From Chara braunii (taxonomy: Eukaryota; Streptophyta; Charophyceae; Charales; Characeae): DNA of 30,044 nt. The stretch is taken from assembly GCA_003427395.1 (NCBI GenBank), contig BFEA01000062.1, positions 3,599,435-3,629,478 of the forward strand, given 5' to 3'. The notes below the pieces were generated by a model. That model worked only from the letters and a program-made list of their open reading frames with translations, ran no database searches and was not told the DNA's origin. The stretch's first letter is position 1, and each line of letters begins with the position of its first letter. Both the position numbers and the translations under genes were made by a program. Positions 9,645 to 20,500 of the stretch are shown in pieces.

Positions 9645-10115
9645 GCCAAAATCGGCGAGGGAAAAAGAGCTCTCTTCCCAACAAGTGGCTGACTGCTGTG
9701 TGCGATGTGACAGGTTTACGTACGCAATGAGCGCAGTGGCTGGCGGACGAGCTGCGGAGAGCACACCTCGCGAATCCTTGCAACCTGCAGCGACCGGTCC
9801 TCATGGCAGCGGTCGGCCTAGCGAGGCCCTACTGCATCCAGGGTGAGTCCCGCTCAGCTCGCTGTCCCAAAGCAGATCCTGGAGAGAACACAATCCTACC
9901 GTAGATCTAGAAGGTCCAAAAGAAAGAAAAAAAAAAAACAAACTGAGAAACTGAGAAAACCGAAGATGTAGAAAAAGAACTGCCCGGAGTCCGTGATCAA
10001 AGAGGGGAACCAACGAAAAGACAGTTGGGTCTACTAAGGCCGAGGGTTGAAGTACTGGCCTCTCCGAAACGACCAAACTGCACCCAACCAGAAAGGCGGG
10101 CATAGGACAACTCCT
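9645..10115. repeat. Split direct repeat A2
   Basis: It matches A1 at 21636-22138 at high identity over its whole length, with a 33-bp deletion relative to A1 after 9805 and small differences in an A-run. It lies between B2 and B1 and contains the first exon and 5' splice site of the YR gene, so it probably also supplies the YR promoter. Confidence 0.85.
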
Positions 10116-11392
10116 GTGCAGGACAAATCCAGATAAAATAGGAAAAGGTCAAGCCGCCGATGATGCCACATCACTGGGATGAGAGTCATGTAGAAGGGGC
10201 CGCANGCCCACACACCTCCTAGACCACCCAAATCCCCCCAACGTCCCGCAAGTGACAACGGAATCTTGCAGGGAATGGTGNANCGAGCGAATGAGTGATG
10301 GAAGCTGGCGTCAGAAGCGAGCGACTCCAGAGATAGCAGGAGGGTACGAGGCNGGGCTGGAGTGGAGTAGTGCCTTGATCGAAGAGTTTGGTCCTGGACG
10401 NCGATGGCGCAATGNCATGAAGAAGCTTCTCCTTGGTCTTAATGAGTGGCTTGAACGGAATGACGTGGGTCGCGGCTTCATGGAATGTAGTGATTTGGAC
10501 ATTCTTTCCTTCTTGGGTGGCCAGTGGTTGGTTGAAATTGAGAGTCGATGCCGATCTGCCGATGCCGAAGGTGAGCCCATGGTGTCTCCTGCCACGGTGG
10601 ATGCTGTTGTAAATTGCTTGAGTAGTAGTTACCGATTGCTTGGCAGGGAGGATGATCCATGCCAGAGTGGCCGAGTGAAGGTGTTCCGAAGGGCTTATCG
10701 GGAGTATCAATTGTCCAGGGGGTTAACTGAGGAATCTGCGCGACCATTGACTTGGGAGAAACTAAAAATAGTTTTTAAGTTATATGAGCAACAAGATCAA
10801 GACTCTGAAGCGGATGCGCGAAGCGGAGACATATCGTGATGCGGCGATGTTCCTCTATCTTTGGGAGAGTTGGCAGAGATGCGGAGAGGGGCTACGACTG
10901 CAGTATAAGGAGATAGATATTGGTAATTGTGTGGTGAGACCTAGATATACCAAGACTGATCGTCAGGGGGGGCGCTTTTTGATTAGGCTGAAAGAGCCTA
11001 GACATTGTGAGAACACGTTCCTTGGAATGTTACCTGAAGTGATTACGGTGTATGATGGTTTGGGGGTGGATATTCGGAAGGGGTATTTGTTTAGATCCGG
11101 GAGGGGGGAAGCAGCTTTGGGGGGCGTGGGCTTCAATAAGCGGATGGAGAAGTGGTTTGGAGAGGCCGGGGCGTATGAAGGTGAGAGTGGTCACAACTTT
11201 CGGTTGGGGGGTGTTCAGGCAGGGATTGAGGAGGATTGGAGTTTAGGAGAGATGATGAGGCAGGGGACGTGGAGCAGTATAGGGACCTTTATGCAATATG
11301 GTTATGGAATGCGGCGAGGTTGGAAGCGTCAGGCGGGAGACATGACCAATGAGGAGCAGCTGAAAGGGTCCGGGGGGCATGGAGATGACTAG
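9727..11392 (+). CDS. Tyrosine recombinase (integrase) of the Kangaroo-like element, two exons
   Basis: The enzyme would integrate circular element cDNA by site-specific strand exchange through a 3'-phosphotyrosine. Exon 1 (9727-9842) starts MSAVAGG and ends in phase 2 at GG|GTGAGT. The intron is 9843-10271, and exon 2 starts after CTTGCAG at 10272 with the phase kept. The catalytic domain is in the frame 10784-11392: Arg I in QRCGEGLRLQYKEID (R32 of that frame), Lys in YTKTDRQGG (K57), HNFR (H137, R140), W163, and Tyr174 in YGMRRGW. The related copy at 26-27 kb keeps this last Tyr but not the nearby Y172. Compared with that copy there is one extra base at about 10770-10785, so the two parts of exon 2 are in different frames; this is decay or an error in the A/T run. 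Several Ns occur. The stop TAG (11390-11392) overlaps the pol stop from the other strand. Confidence 0.8.
9843..10271 (+). other. Predicted intron of the YR gene
   Basis: Donor GG|GTGAGT and acceptor CTTGCAG|GG enclose 429 nt. Joining the exons keeps phase 2 (GG + G gives Gly, then Glu-Trp). The related element has the same donor and acceptor 447 nt apart (22797-23243) with the same phase. The intron contains the end of A2 and all of B1. Confidence 0.7.
10115..10216. repeat. Split direct repeat B1
   Basis: This inner copy of B2, directly joined to A2, lacks the 37-bp internal duplication. It lies inside the proposed YR intron, upstream of the 3' splice site at 10271. One N at 10205 is the only uncertain base. 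Confidence 0.8.
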
Positions 11393-13750
11393 GNGGTGAA
11401 AAAGGAGGCGGTAAGTCCAAATTTAGCAGGGTTCGGAATAGAATGGTGTACCCTGGGACTGCGAATGCACGATCGAGGGGATTGGGGAATTGTNAAGGAG
11501 GCGGAGATGTTGAGTTGGGCTAGTCGAGGGTACCAGGTTGTCCTCTGCGAAGATGGGTGGATAAGAAGATATGAGGCAGGGCTTGCTTGGGCCAAGGAGA
11601 TGACGTCGTGCATGATTGTTGTCGGGGGAAAGATCCATCTGTAAGGTGAGGAAGGGAGAGAGTTCCAGTCAATAGAGAGTGCGTCAATAAGGAGAGTTTG
11701 GTGAGACCAGGTTCTTGAGATGAAAGTAGTTGAGACGTGGTGAAAGTCAGATGCGAATAGGTCAATGGCAGGTGCGCCTAGAGCCTTGAAGATGTTAATG
11801 CACTCGTGGTCTGCGAGACCCCAGTCAGAATTGTCTTGTGTTTTGGAGATGGCATCGGCCAATTGATTGAGGTTTCTTGGAATCCAAATTGGGTGAAGTT
11901 GGGCATCGGCTATAAGAAGAATGACCATTAATTGCCTGAGCCAAGGGTTGAAGACGGGATCGGAGGAAGAGAGATTGGATAAGAGGGCGACTGCAGCTTG
12001 GCTATCGGAATAAACTCTAATGGAAGAGGATGAGAGGATGTGAGGATATTTGGATTAGATGAAGGAGAAGGTTCGGAGGATGGCGAAGAGTTCTCGATGA
12101 GTTGATGAGGATCACATGAGCTCTTGGGGAAGGCATTCATTGAAGGTGATGGAGTTTTTGCCAGTTGGTTCAATTAGTCCTGCGATTTGAGAGGCGGATG
12201 CATCTGTAAAGATTGAGAGGGTGGGTGTTCTTGAAGTCCATAGTCTGCCGGGGAGGAGAGGAAGGAAAATGGTCCACCACTTCAGATCATTGATGAGTGC
12301 ATTGGAGATTTGTAAAGGAGAGTCCCAATTAGAAGGGGATATGGAGTCGTATAGCGAGGAGAGGAAGAGGGGGGCCGGAGAGAAGGCGCGAGAGAGATGC
12401 AAGTTTTCCAGCAACCTTGGCTAAAGTTCTGCTGGAAGGGGTTGAGGAATCAAGGGATGAGATGAGATGAAGGATTCTTTTAGTTTTGTCGATGGGAACC
12501 TTTATTCTTTTATCATGAGCGTTTAGAATAAAGCCCAGAAATTTTATTTGCTGACAGGGAAGAAAATGCCATTTATTGATGCTGAGAAAAAACCCTAGGT
12601 TATGGAGGAGGGCGACATAATTGAATGATTGCCAAATAATGAGAGGAAGATTGAAATTGGCGATAGCGGAGTCATCGATGTAGGAGGAGATGAGAACCTT
12701 TCTTGCTCTCAGTTCGGCCATCATTTCTTACATTACAGTGGTGAAGATCCAACAAGCAGTGGAGATGCCAAAGCAAAGTGTAGTGAATTGGTAAGAAATG
12801 CCATTCCAATTGAAAACGAGAAAAGGACGATGAGAAGGAAAGATGGGAATGTGATAGTAGTCATTCTTGATGTCGAAGGAGGAAAGGAAATCCTGTGCGG
12901 GTGAGCCGGCGAGGGGGGCGATAACATCAAAGATGGTTTCGTAGTGAAAGGGGGGAAATGAGAGAAACAGGTTAACAAATCTAACATCTAAAATAAAGCG
13001 ATTTTTAGAGAAACTTTCAATTGCGAATACATGATTGATAACAATTGGGGAAGGTGAAATTTCAATGACTCCTGATGCCAAAAGTTGGGATACGGAGGTG
13101 GTAATGAAGTCTGAGTGGTGGGGAAGGAGGTTGTGATTAGGGATGACTACTGGAGGTGGTTCATTCATAGAAAGGGCGGATTTGAAGCGGGAAGAGGGAA
13201 GAACATTCTTCAACATGCGTCTAACTTCAATAATCTTTTTAGTAGGGATATGCTTTGTACCGACGAAGTTGACCTGAATACCGCTATTAATCCATTGGAG
13301 AGCTGGGTGAGAGAAGCGGCGGGATGATGAGTTGAGAAGGCGTTCCCAATTAGAAAAGGAGCGAGAGGGTGAGGCAGCAAAGAAATTGTCGGGAGAGCGG
13401 AGCCAAGAAGTGGGGTTTTGAAGGGCAAAAATGGTCTGGCGAAGTTGGGGTGTATTGGGCGGAGAAGAGAGGTTAGAGAGAATCATGGGGACTGAGGGGA
13501 TGTCAATCTTTGGCGGATTTTGGGGTGTGTTCGATCTTGGATATGTTGCTTCCATCAAATCTCTTGGAATCGGAGCTGGAGTTGACTCTTTTCGCTGCCC
13601 GGTCGTATTCGTAGCCACGGTCGTGGTCATAGCCCCTCTCGTCGGATGAAGTTCTCCCATCATCTCCCTTCTTGCGATAGTTGGATTTGTCTTCAGTGCC
13701 TCCGCGGTCTTCCCTGCAAGCATAATAAAACCGCAATGAGCCCCATGCAC
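11389..13750 (-). pseudogene. pol of the Kangaroo-like element: reverse transcriptase and RNase H
   Basis: This gene would copy element RNA into cDNA. The first block (13750-12728) has the RT fingers and palm: ILDVRFVN, then FDIKNDYYHIPIF with the motif A Asp near residue 293, then FGISTACWIF (motif B). An in-frame TAA at 12730-12728 follows; the related copy has Gln there. The next block (12724-12329) has motif C YIDD at 12682-12671 and LGFILNAHDKRIKV. A frameshift near 12400 leads to RNase H: IFTDAS, STHRELFA and YSDSQAA, with in-frame stops at 12114-12112 and 12057-12055. The C-terminal block (to 11389) carries LADAISKTQDNSDWGL and then PAIDLFAS, typical of DIRS-group pol. RT and RNase H catalytic acidic residues are visible, but the four breaks make it non-functional as written. 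The true start is unclear because the open frame overlaps gag. Confidence 0.85.
12671..12682 (-). other. RT catalytic motif C (YIDD)
   Basis: Codons TAC ATC GAT GAC. The two Asp residues bind the catalytic metals of the polymerase. The second element has the same motif at 28649-28660. Confidence 0.9.
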
Positions 13751-14647
13751 GCAAATGGTGTGGACCTACTATCGGTCAGGGGTGATGGAGACAAAAAATA
13801 GTCGGGCGACAACCCTTAGCTTACCTAGCTTGCTTCTGACGGGCAAGGCTGAGGCAGTAGTGGTACTCTGCATCGATGAGGGGAAGAGCCTTATCCATGG
13901 CTTGACACATTATCTTGTTAAGAAGATTCTTGACGTCTCGCGGAACGAGATGATCGGTGCAATCCTTGGCGATAGATCTGACCCTGGCAAGAAAGTCGTG
14001 GTAGATGGTTTTCCCAATGGGATAGAAGGAGTAATTCAGGTTCACGACCTTGAATTTGATTATTGCCTTTATCTCTGAGTGCCAACAGGGGGAAAAAAAC
14101 ATGCGTTTCCATGCCTGAAGTTCACTGTAGGAAGAAGGCGATTTCTTGGAAAAATCGTTGAGGATAGTGTCAAAGTCGGAGTAAATCTTCTGATACAACT
14201 CGTTTGATGCTCGGTTGGTTTCTTCCCTGAGCTGAAGCTGCTTGAGGAGATCTTCTTCTTTGCGAAGCATTGCTTGCTTGAAGTCCTCAAATTGCTGAAG
14301 AGTGACCTGTGGTGGTGAAGAAGCCGACGAAGAGAGCACTTGGGGAGTAGATGTTGATGGTGGAGGGTGACGAGGGGGGGAGGAGGAGGAGGGGGAGGAG
14401 GGGAAGGAGGGGGAGGAGAGGCTCGCATTTTGATTGCGTAGGAGTGGACTTTGACAGATTCAGGCTGATTATCAGGCTGCACTAGGTACATTAGGTGAGC
14501 CATCTCTTGCACCTGGGGTTTCATACATTCTATAACCTTCCCGGGTGAATAACGCAATGAAAGAGAAGGTAGGATGGCGTAGACTTTTGCACCAATAAGG
14601 CCAAAAGATCCTGAGGCAGCAAGGAAGGCTTGAAGCAAAGGATCCAT
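13503..14647 (-). CDS. gag-like gene of the Kangaroo-like element, spliced
   Basis: The start is the Met at 14647 (MDPLLQAFLAASG). A Pro-rich stretch near 14370-14420 contains a one-base frame change in a G/C run. The frame from about 14339 on has a charged, probably coiled-coil segment (QFEDFKQAMLRKEEDLLKQL) and a conserved-looking core down to LARQKQA. There the sequence is AG|GTAAGC with an immediate in-frame TAA. A matching acceptor TTGCAG|GG at 13714 restores the same frame (R then EDRGGTEDK) and continues through RGYDHDRGYEYDRAAKRV to the stop at 13505-13503. The second element keeps the RGYDFECAAKRV end, which supports this exon. By position and character it is the nucleocapsid or capsid protein; no CCHC knuckle is seen. 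Gag's stop overlaps pol in the +1 frame. Confidence 0.6.
13714..13824 (-). other. Predicted 111-nt intron in the gag-like gene
   Basis: Donor CTAG|GTAAGC (intron begins at 13824) and acceptor ATGCTTGCAG|GG (intron ends at 13714). Splicing removes the TAA at 13823-13821 and joins two pieces of one reading frame in phase 2. The exon-intron edge CTTGCAG|GGAA matches the YR acceptor. Confidence 0.6.
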
Positions 14648-15098
14648 CTGGTTTTGACAAGAGATGACAATTTGATATTGAATATTTGCTTGCTTATTTT
14701 CACCATTATTTAATTATTTCTGATCGGCTTTTTCCTCTTGACTATTCTTTTGGGTTTTGCTTTCCTTTTCCCATTTTTTTTTATTTTTTTTTTGAAGAAA
14801 AGGACGTGGTTAGCAGGGAGGAGTTCACAGGGCTGGATTAAAGGAGAGGTTGTAGTGAACAGTCGGAGTAATGATGAATGCTAAGCCAAAATATATTGGT
14901 GGTTTCTATCAGCCTATGATGTGAGTAAGATGATGTGAATAAGCAAAGGTTTGACAAAATGAGCTCTTGAAACAGTGACAGGTTGTCGTTCATCTTGATG
15001 TAGATTCGATTTTTGCTTTCAAGATCCGAAAAAATCAGTTAGCTTGGTAACTTGATGATTTGCACAGTATAATACTGAGTTCATCCGTCTTTGCCCTT
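14648..15098. other. Upstream of the gag-like gene, no gene seen
   Basis: An AT-rich stretch with T-runs. On the minus strand AAAACCAG directly precedes the gag ATG and could be a 3' splice site for an upstream leader exon, but this is weak. Confidence 0.3.
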
Positions 15099-15415
15099 CA
15101 TTGTGATATTTTGGGTTTCTTACCTACTCAGGCCTTTTTGACTTGACATGCAATAGCTTTTAACTTGAGTAAACGAGTCATTGGATTGAACCTTAACTCA
15201 AAAGAACCTTCTGTTGTGATATTCTGAGTCACTTACTTACTCAAACATCTTGGCCTTGACATGCAATAGCCTACCCTTGAGAAAGAACTGATATCAAGTC
15301 AATTGGTTGTTCGTTAGTCCTCTGATGAGTTATTCCGAGTTTCTTACCTACTTAGTCAATCTTGTCTTGTCATTCAATAGCCTTGACTTGAGTGAAAGAA
15401 GAACTATTATCAAGT
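15099..15415. repeat. Three degenerate tandem copies of an about 110-bp unit
   Basis: Each unit runs GATATT or GTTATT, TTCTTACCTACTCA, CTTGACATGCAATAGC, CTTGAGT/CTTGAGA and CAAGTCA. Copies start near 15099, 15209 and 15321 and differ at many positions, so the array is old. No coding frame spans it. Confidence 0.65.
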
Positions 15416-16912
15416 CATGGATTGTTATTTTGCTGAAAATAGCTTTTCTTCTTTCTCACCCTCCGCCCCCTTTTTTTTTTTTTTTTTTTTTACAAATGGT
15501 GGTAAGGGGCGGTTAGGGATGGGAGGGGTTTGCTTCATTGAATCCTTCTTTCAATCCTTGATCGTGAATAACCTTGCTACCAGCCAAGGGTTTTTCTTAT
15601 TCCCCCTTTTTTTTTTCTTTTTTTCTTTTTATCTGAGAGAAATTCAAAGATATTGGAGTTCTTAAAGGTCTTAGAAAGGACAGTGCAGATGAGAATGGGA
15701 GGCCCCAAAAAGAGGAGAACAATGAGAAGAGAGATAAAGGGTAGAAATGAGAGTGGGGCAGGGATTTGATAGTGAGGCAAAAATGATTTTTAGTGGTAGG
15801 GAGATGGTGTGATTGAAAAAAGATCTGAGGAAAGGTTTCATGGTCCCTGCGAACACAACGACATATGCAAATGCGAGTCACGGCAGAAAATATAGGATGA
15901 GTGGGTAAGAAATTGAGATGTGGTTCTGGGGTGCTTCAGAAAAGTGGTTTGAAGGGCTGAGAAGCGGCAGTTGGTACCTTTTGAGATCCTTGTATGTATA
16001 TTTCTTCTCTCCCTCTCCTGTTTTTCTCCTTTTTTTTTTCTTTTTTTTTTAAATGATGACCGACAGAGACTTCTCATTATAAACAGGTTACTGCCTCGTT
16101 CTATGCCCTTGTTTTTTCCTTCTTTGAGTAAGCTGATCTGTGGCGGTTTTACAAACAACATCTGAAGCTAATGAAACAAGGGAGTTGAGTTGAGAGGGGA
16201 GTAATAATCCTTTGGGGGCTTTACTTCTGCTGATGGTCCTTTTTTTTTTTTTTTTTTTTAAGAAATTTGGCATGGTTAGAGCATTTGCTCTGCCTTGAAT
16301 GACAGTTGTGGTTGAAAAAAGCTTGTTGGGGTGGATGATGCCATGTGGCATAATTAAGCCTAGGTTGCGCCTGCTAACCCTTGATATCTGTACTTTTGGG
16401 TATGACTGGGTAGCTTTGGATGGAAATTCGTGTATCCCGAGTTTTTCAGTAAGCTTTGTCTTCCGTAACCTAGGGGCAACGTTTTTCTTCGTCTTTATTT
16501 TTTTATTTTTTATTTTTTTATAATGAAAATAATTAGGGAAGGGAGGCGAGTAGGTAAGTAGATTGAAGTAGAGCTGTGGGGTGATTCCGTGAGGTGGACG
16601 GAGGGGTAAGAAGGAGTAAAGATTTGGTTTGATTAAGTTCTGATTCGTTGCGTACAGGTGACACTGTTTGAGTCTGAGAGCCAAATCATAACAAGACGAA
16701 GGGCACTTGTAGGCTGCTTTGACATGGCGGATTTGGGAGCAGGCTCTAGTTCCAGACTCAAAATGCCATTTAATGTTGCAGGGTTCCCCCGCTTTTTTTT
16801 TTTTTTTTTCATTTGTTATCCCCAAAATAGCAAAAAACTGTATATATTGTTAATCGTAGGTTTCATAATCGGACTTCCTCAAGAGGGAGAGAGGTAAAAC
16901 GCCCAAAATCCT

Positions 16913-16961
<49 letters not shown>

Positions 16962-16978
16962 GCAGACAGAGAGAGACA
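16913..16978. repeat. (GA)n microsatellite
   Basis: An imperfect GA run interrupted by CAGA units. Confidence 0.9.
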
Positions 16979-17352
16979 ACAGGTGTGACAGTAAGGTCTG
17001 GGGGGGGTGAGGTCGGGATGCTGGATATGGGGATTGGTATAACAGGTGATGTAGACATCGAACAAGGTAGGGGAGGGAGCGAGGTCCAGGAGGCCAGAGC
17101 GGATGAAAACCTGAGTTCCTCTAAAAGCCGAAGTCCCTACGTAGGGGCGATGGTGATTTTTTTTTTTTTTTTTTTGGCATGAATTGTTGAAACTCAGGCT
17201 TGGAAGTATTATGAGGGTTTGGTGTCTCTGATGATGATGCTGTGATATTAAGATCCCGCACCATTTTTTTTTTTTTTTTTTTTTTTTTTTAAGGTTCCTA
17301 AAAAATGTCCAGGATTTTTGGAAAGAAGAAGGCCATGATAAAGAAGGGGATT

Positions 17353-17472
17353 NNNNNNNNNNNNNNNNNNNNNNNNNNNNNNNNNNNNNNNNNNNNNNNN
17401 NNNNNNNNNNNNNNNNNNNNNNNNNNNNNNNNNNNNNNNNNNNNNNNNNNNNNNNNNNNNNNNNNNNNNNNN
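17353..17472. other. Assembly gap (120 N) between two copies of a repeat
   Basis: The roughly 60 bp before the gap (from 17291, GGTTCCTAAAAAATGTCCAG) recur after it from 17511 almost unchanged, a 218-bp offset. Either a short tandem repeat was not resolved or the same sequence was placed twice. Confidence 0.9.
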
Positions 17473-17875
17473 TTCTCTTTCTCCCTTTTTTTTTTTTTTT
17501 TTTTTTTAAAGGTTCCTCAAAAATGTCCAGGATTTTTGGAAAGAAGAAGGTCATGATAAAGAAGGGGATTGCAAAGACTAATGCTAGTAGGGGAAAAATG
17601 AGAAAGGTTAAGAATCGCATGGGAAAACATACTAAGAGGAGGGGGTTCAAATGAACGGCAAATTGCGAGCAATGCTCCTTTTTTTTTTTTTTTTTTTTTT
17701 AGAGAAAGGTATGCGAAGAAAACATTTGATCGGAACCGAATTTTAATCTTGATGTCTTGGAGATATTAACGACTCTTCTCTATAGCATCTTTAGGCATAA
17801 TGAACTTCACAGATGAGCTGTTGCAAAACGGCCATGCCTTCTCCTTTCGTTTTTACTTTTTTTTTTTTTTTTTTT

Positions 17876-19561
<1,686 letters not shown>

Positions 19562-19897
19562 TTTTTTTTTTTTTTTTTTGAGGCCTTGGCCCGGTACTTG
19601 AAATACCGTCTGGCATAAGTATGAGCAGTCTTTAAAAGATGGGAAGCATAGGTGCGAGTAGCCAAGAGTGAAGGTTGAGAAGGATTGACAAAGAAATTGT
19701 GAATTTGAATAGTCCCTTTATCCCATATCATCTCATTAAATTTCAAGGGAGGAAATTAGGAAAACGTGATAGGCAGATCAGATCAAGTTATGTCATTCAC
19801 TCACTTTCTTGTCATGCTTGCGCGTTCCCTTCTTTAACCTTTTCATCTACCCAACTTACTTTCGTTCTCTTTCTCCCTTTTTTTTTTTTTTTTTTTT

Positions 19898-19998
19898 AAG
19901 ATAGAGATAAAAACGAGATTCAAACCAGAATTGAAATTCCAAATCGAAAAACACAGCCCGAAAGTAGGGCTCAACAAGAATTTCGAATATCAAAATTA
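19898..19998. other. Short spacer after the last T-run
   Basis: AT-rich, no gene seen. It separates the T-tract region from the end of the ORF1 region. Confidence 0.3.
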
Positions 19999-20500
19999 TT
20001 AGGGGAGGAAATTTTTGGGCAAACTTCTGGGGAGGAGTAGGTAGAGGATGAGGAGTTGAGTAAGGAAGGTGAAGAAAATAAGAGCGAAGAGGACGTAGTC
20101 AAGATTTCTGCAGATTCGAGGTTTTCTGCGTTGTCTCGGAGTCTTTGGGGTGGNAGGGGAGGTTTTGGGGGGATTGGGCAGTTGAGGGGAGACTAGGAGA
20201 AAGNGTTGNAGTGGAGGGGGTTGGGGAGGACTAGGGGNGGGGGAGGGAGAATCNCTATCAGAGCGGTTCTTNTTCTTCCTTCTAGATGAGGAGTCTGGGT
20301 TCCTAGAGTTGTGCGGCATCCTGAGGCTTAGCGTCTTCCTGAGAGGGATNGGNGAAGGAGAAGTTGAAGAAACCTCTATGCTTAGAATAGATGAAGAACC
20401 GCNGGTAATCTGGAGATTGGAATGNGCGAGGGGAGAGGGGTTGGGANNGATGGCGGGCGTATGCAGGTGCCGTGCNGCAGNCTCTCTTCNTNAGGTTACG
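19999..20500 (-). CDS. Possible C-terminal part of ORF1 with a membrane-spanning tail
   Basis: A second minus-strand frame, shifted by one base from ORF1 and open from 20721, continues past the ORF1 stop. It is Ser/Pro-rich, then basic, and ends with a clear hydrophobic segment (DYVLFALIFFTFLTQLLILY, about residues 205-225 of the frame) a few residues before the stop at 19999. If it follows ORF1 by a splice or a frameshift within about 20300-20520, the product would be a tail-anchored protein. The join is not visible because several Ns fall in the overlap. Confidence 0.3.

Noticed and set aside
11389-13750. Pararetrovirus or LTR retrotransposon origin of this RT
   Set aside because: The adjacent tyrosine recombinase on the opposite strand, the NSDWGL...DLFAS C-terminus and the split direct repeats indicate the DIRS group; no DDE integrase or movement protein is present.
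15099-15415. CRISPR-like array
   Set aside because: Only three degenerate about 110-bp units without short identical repeats and unique spacers; eukaryotic context.
16088-16825. A 245-codon minus-strand frame in the spacer
   Set aside because: Crosses several T-runs as poly-Lys, shows no recognisable motif, and has no second copy to compare.
19580-19746. A minus-strand frame ending HTYARRYFKYRAKA before a T-run
   Set aside because: Looks protein-like but is only about 55 codons, with no partner exon I can place; kept as non-coding for now.
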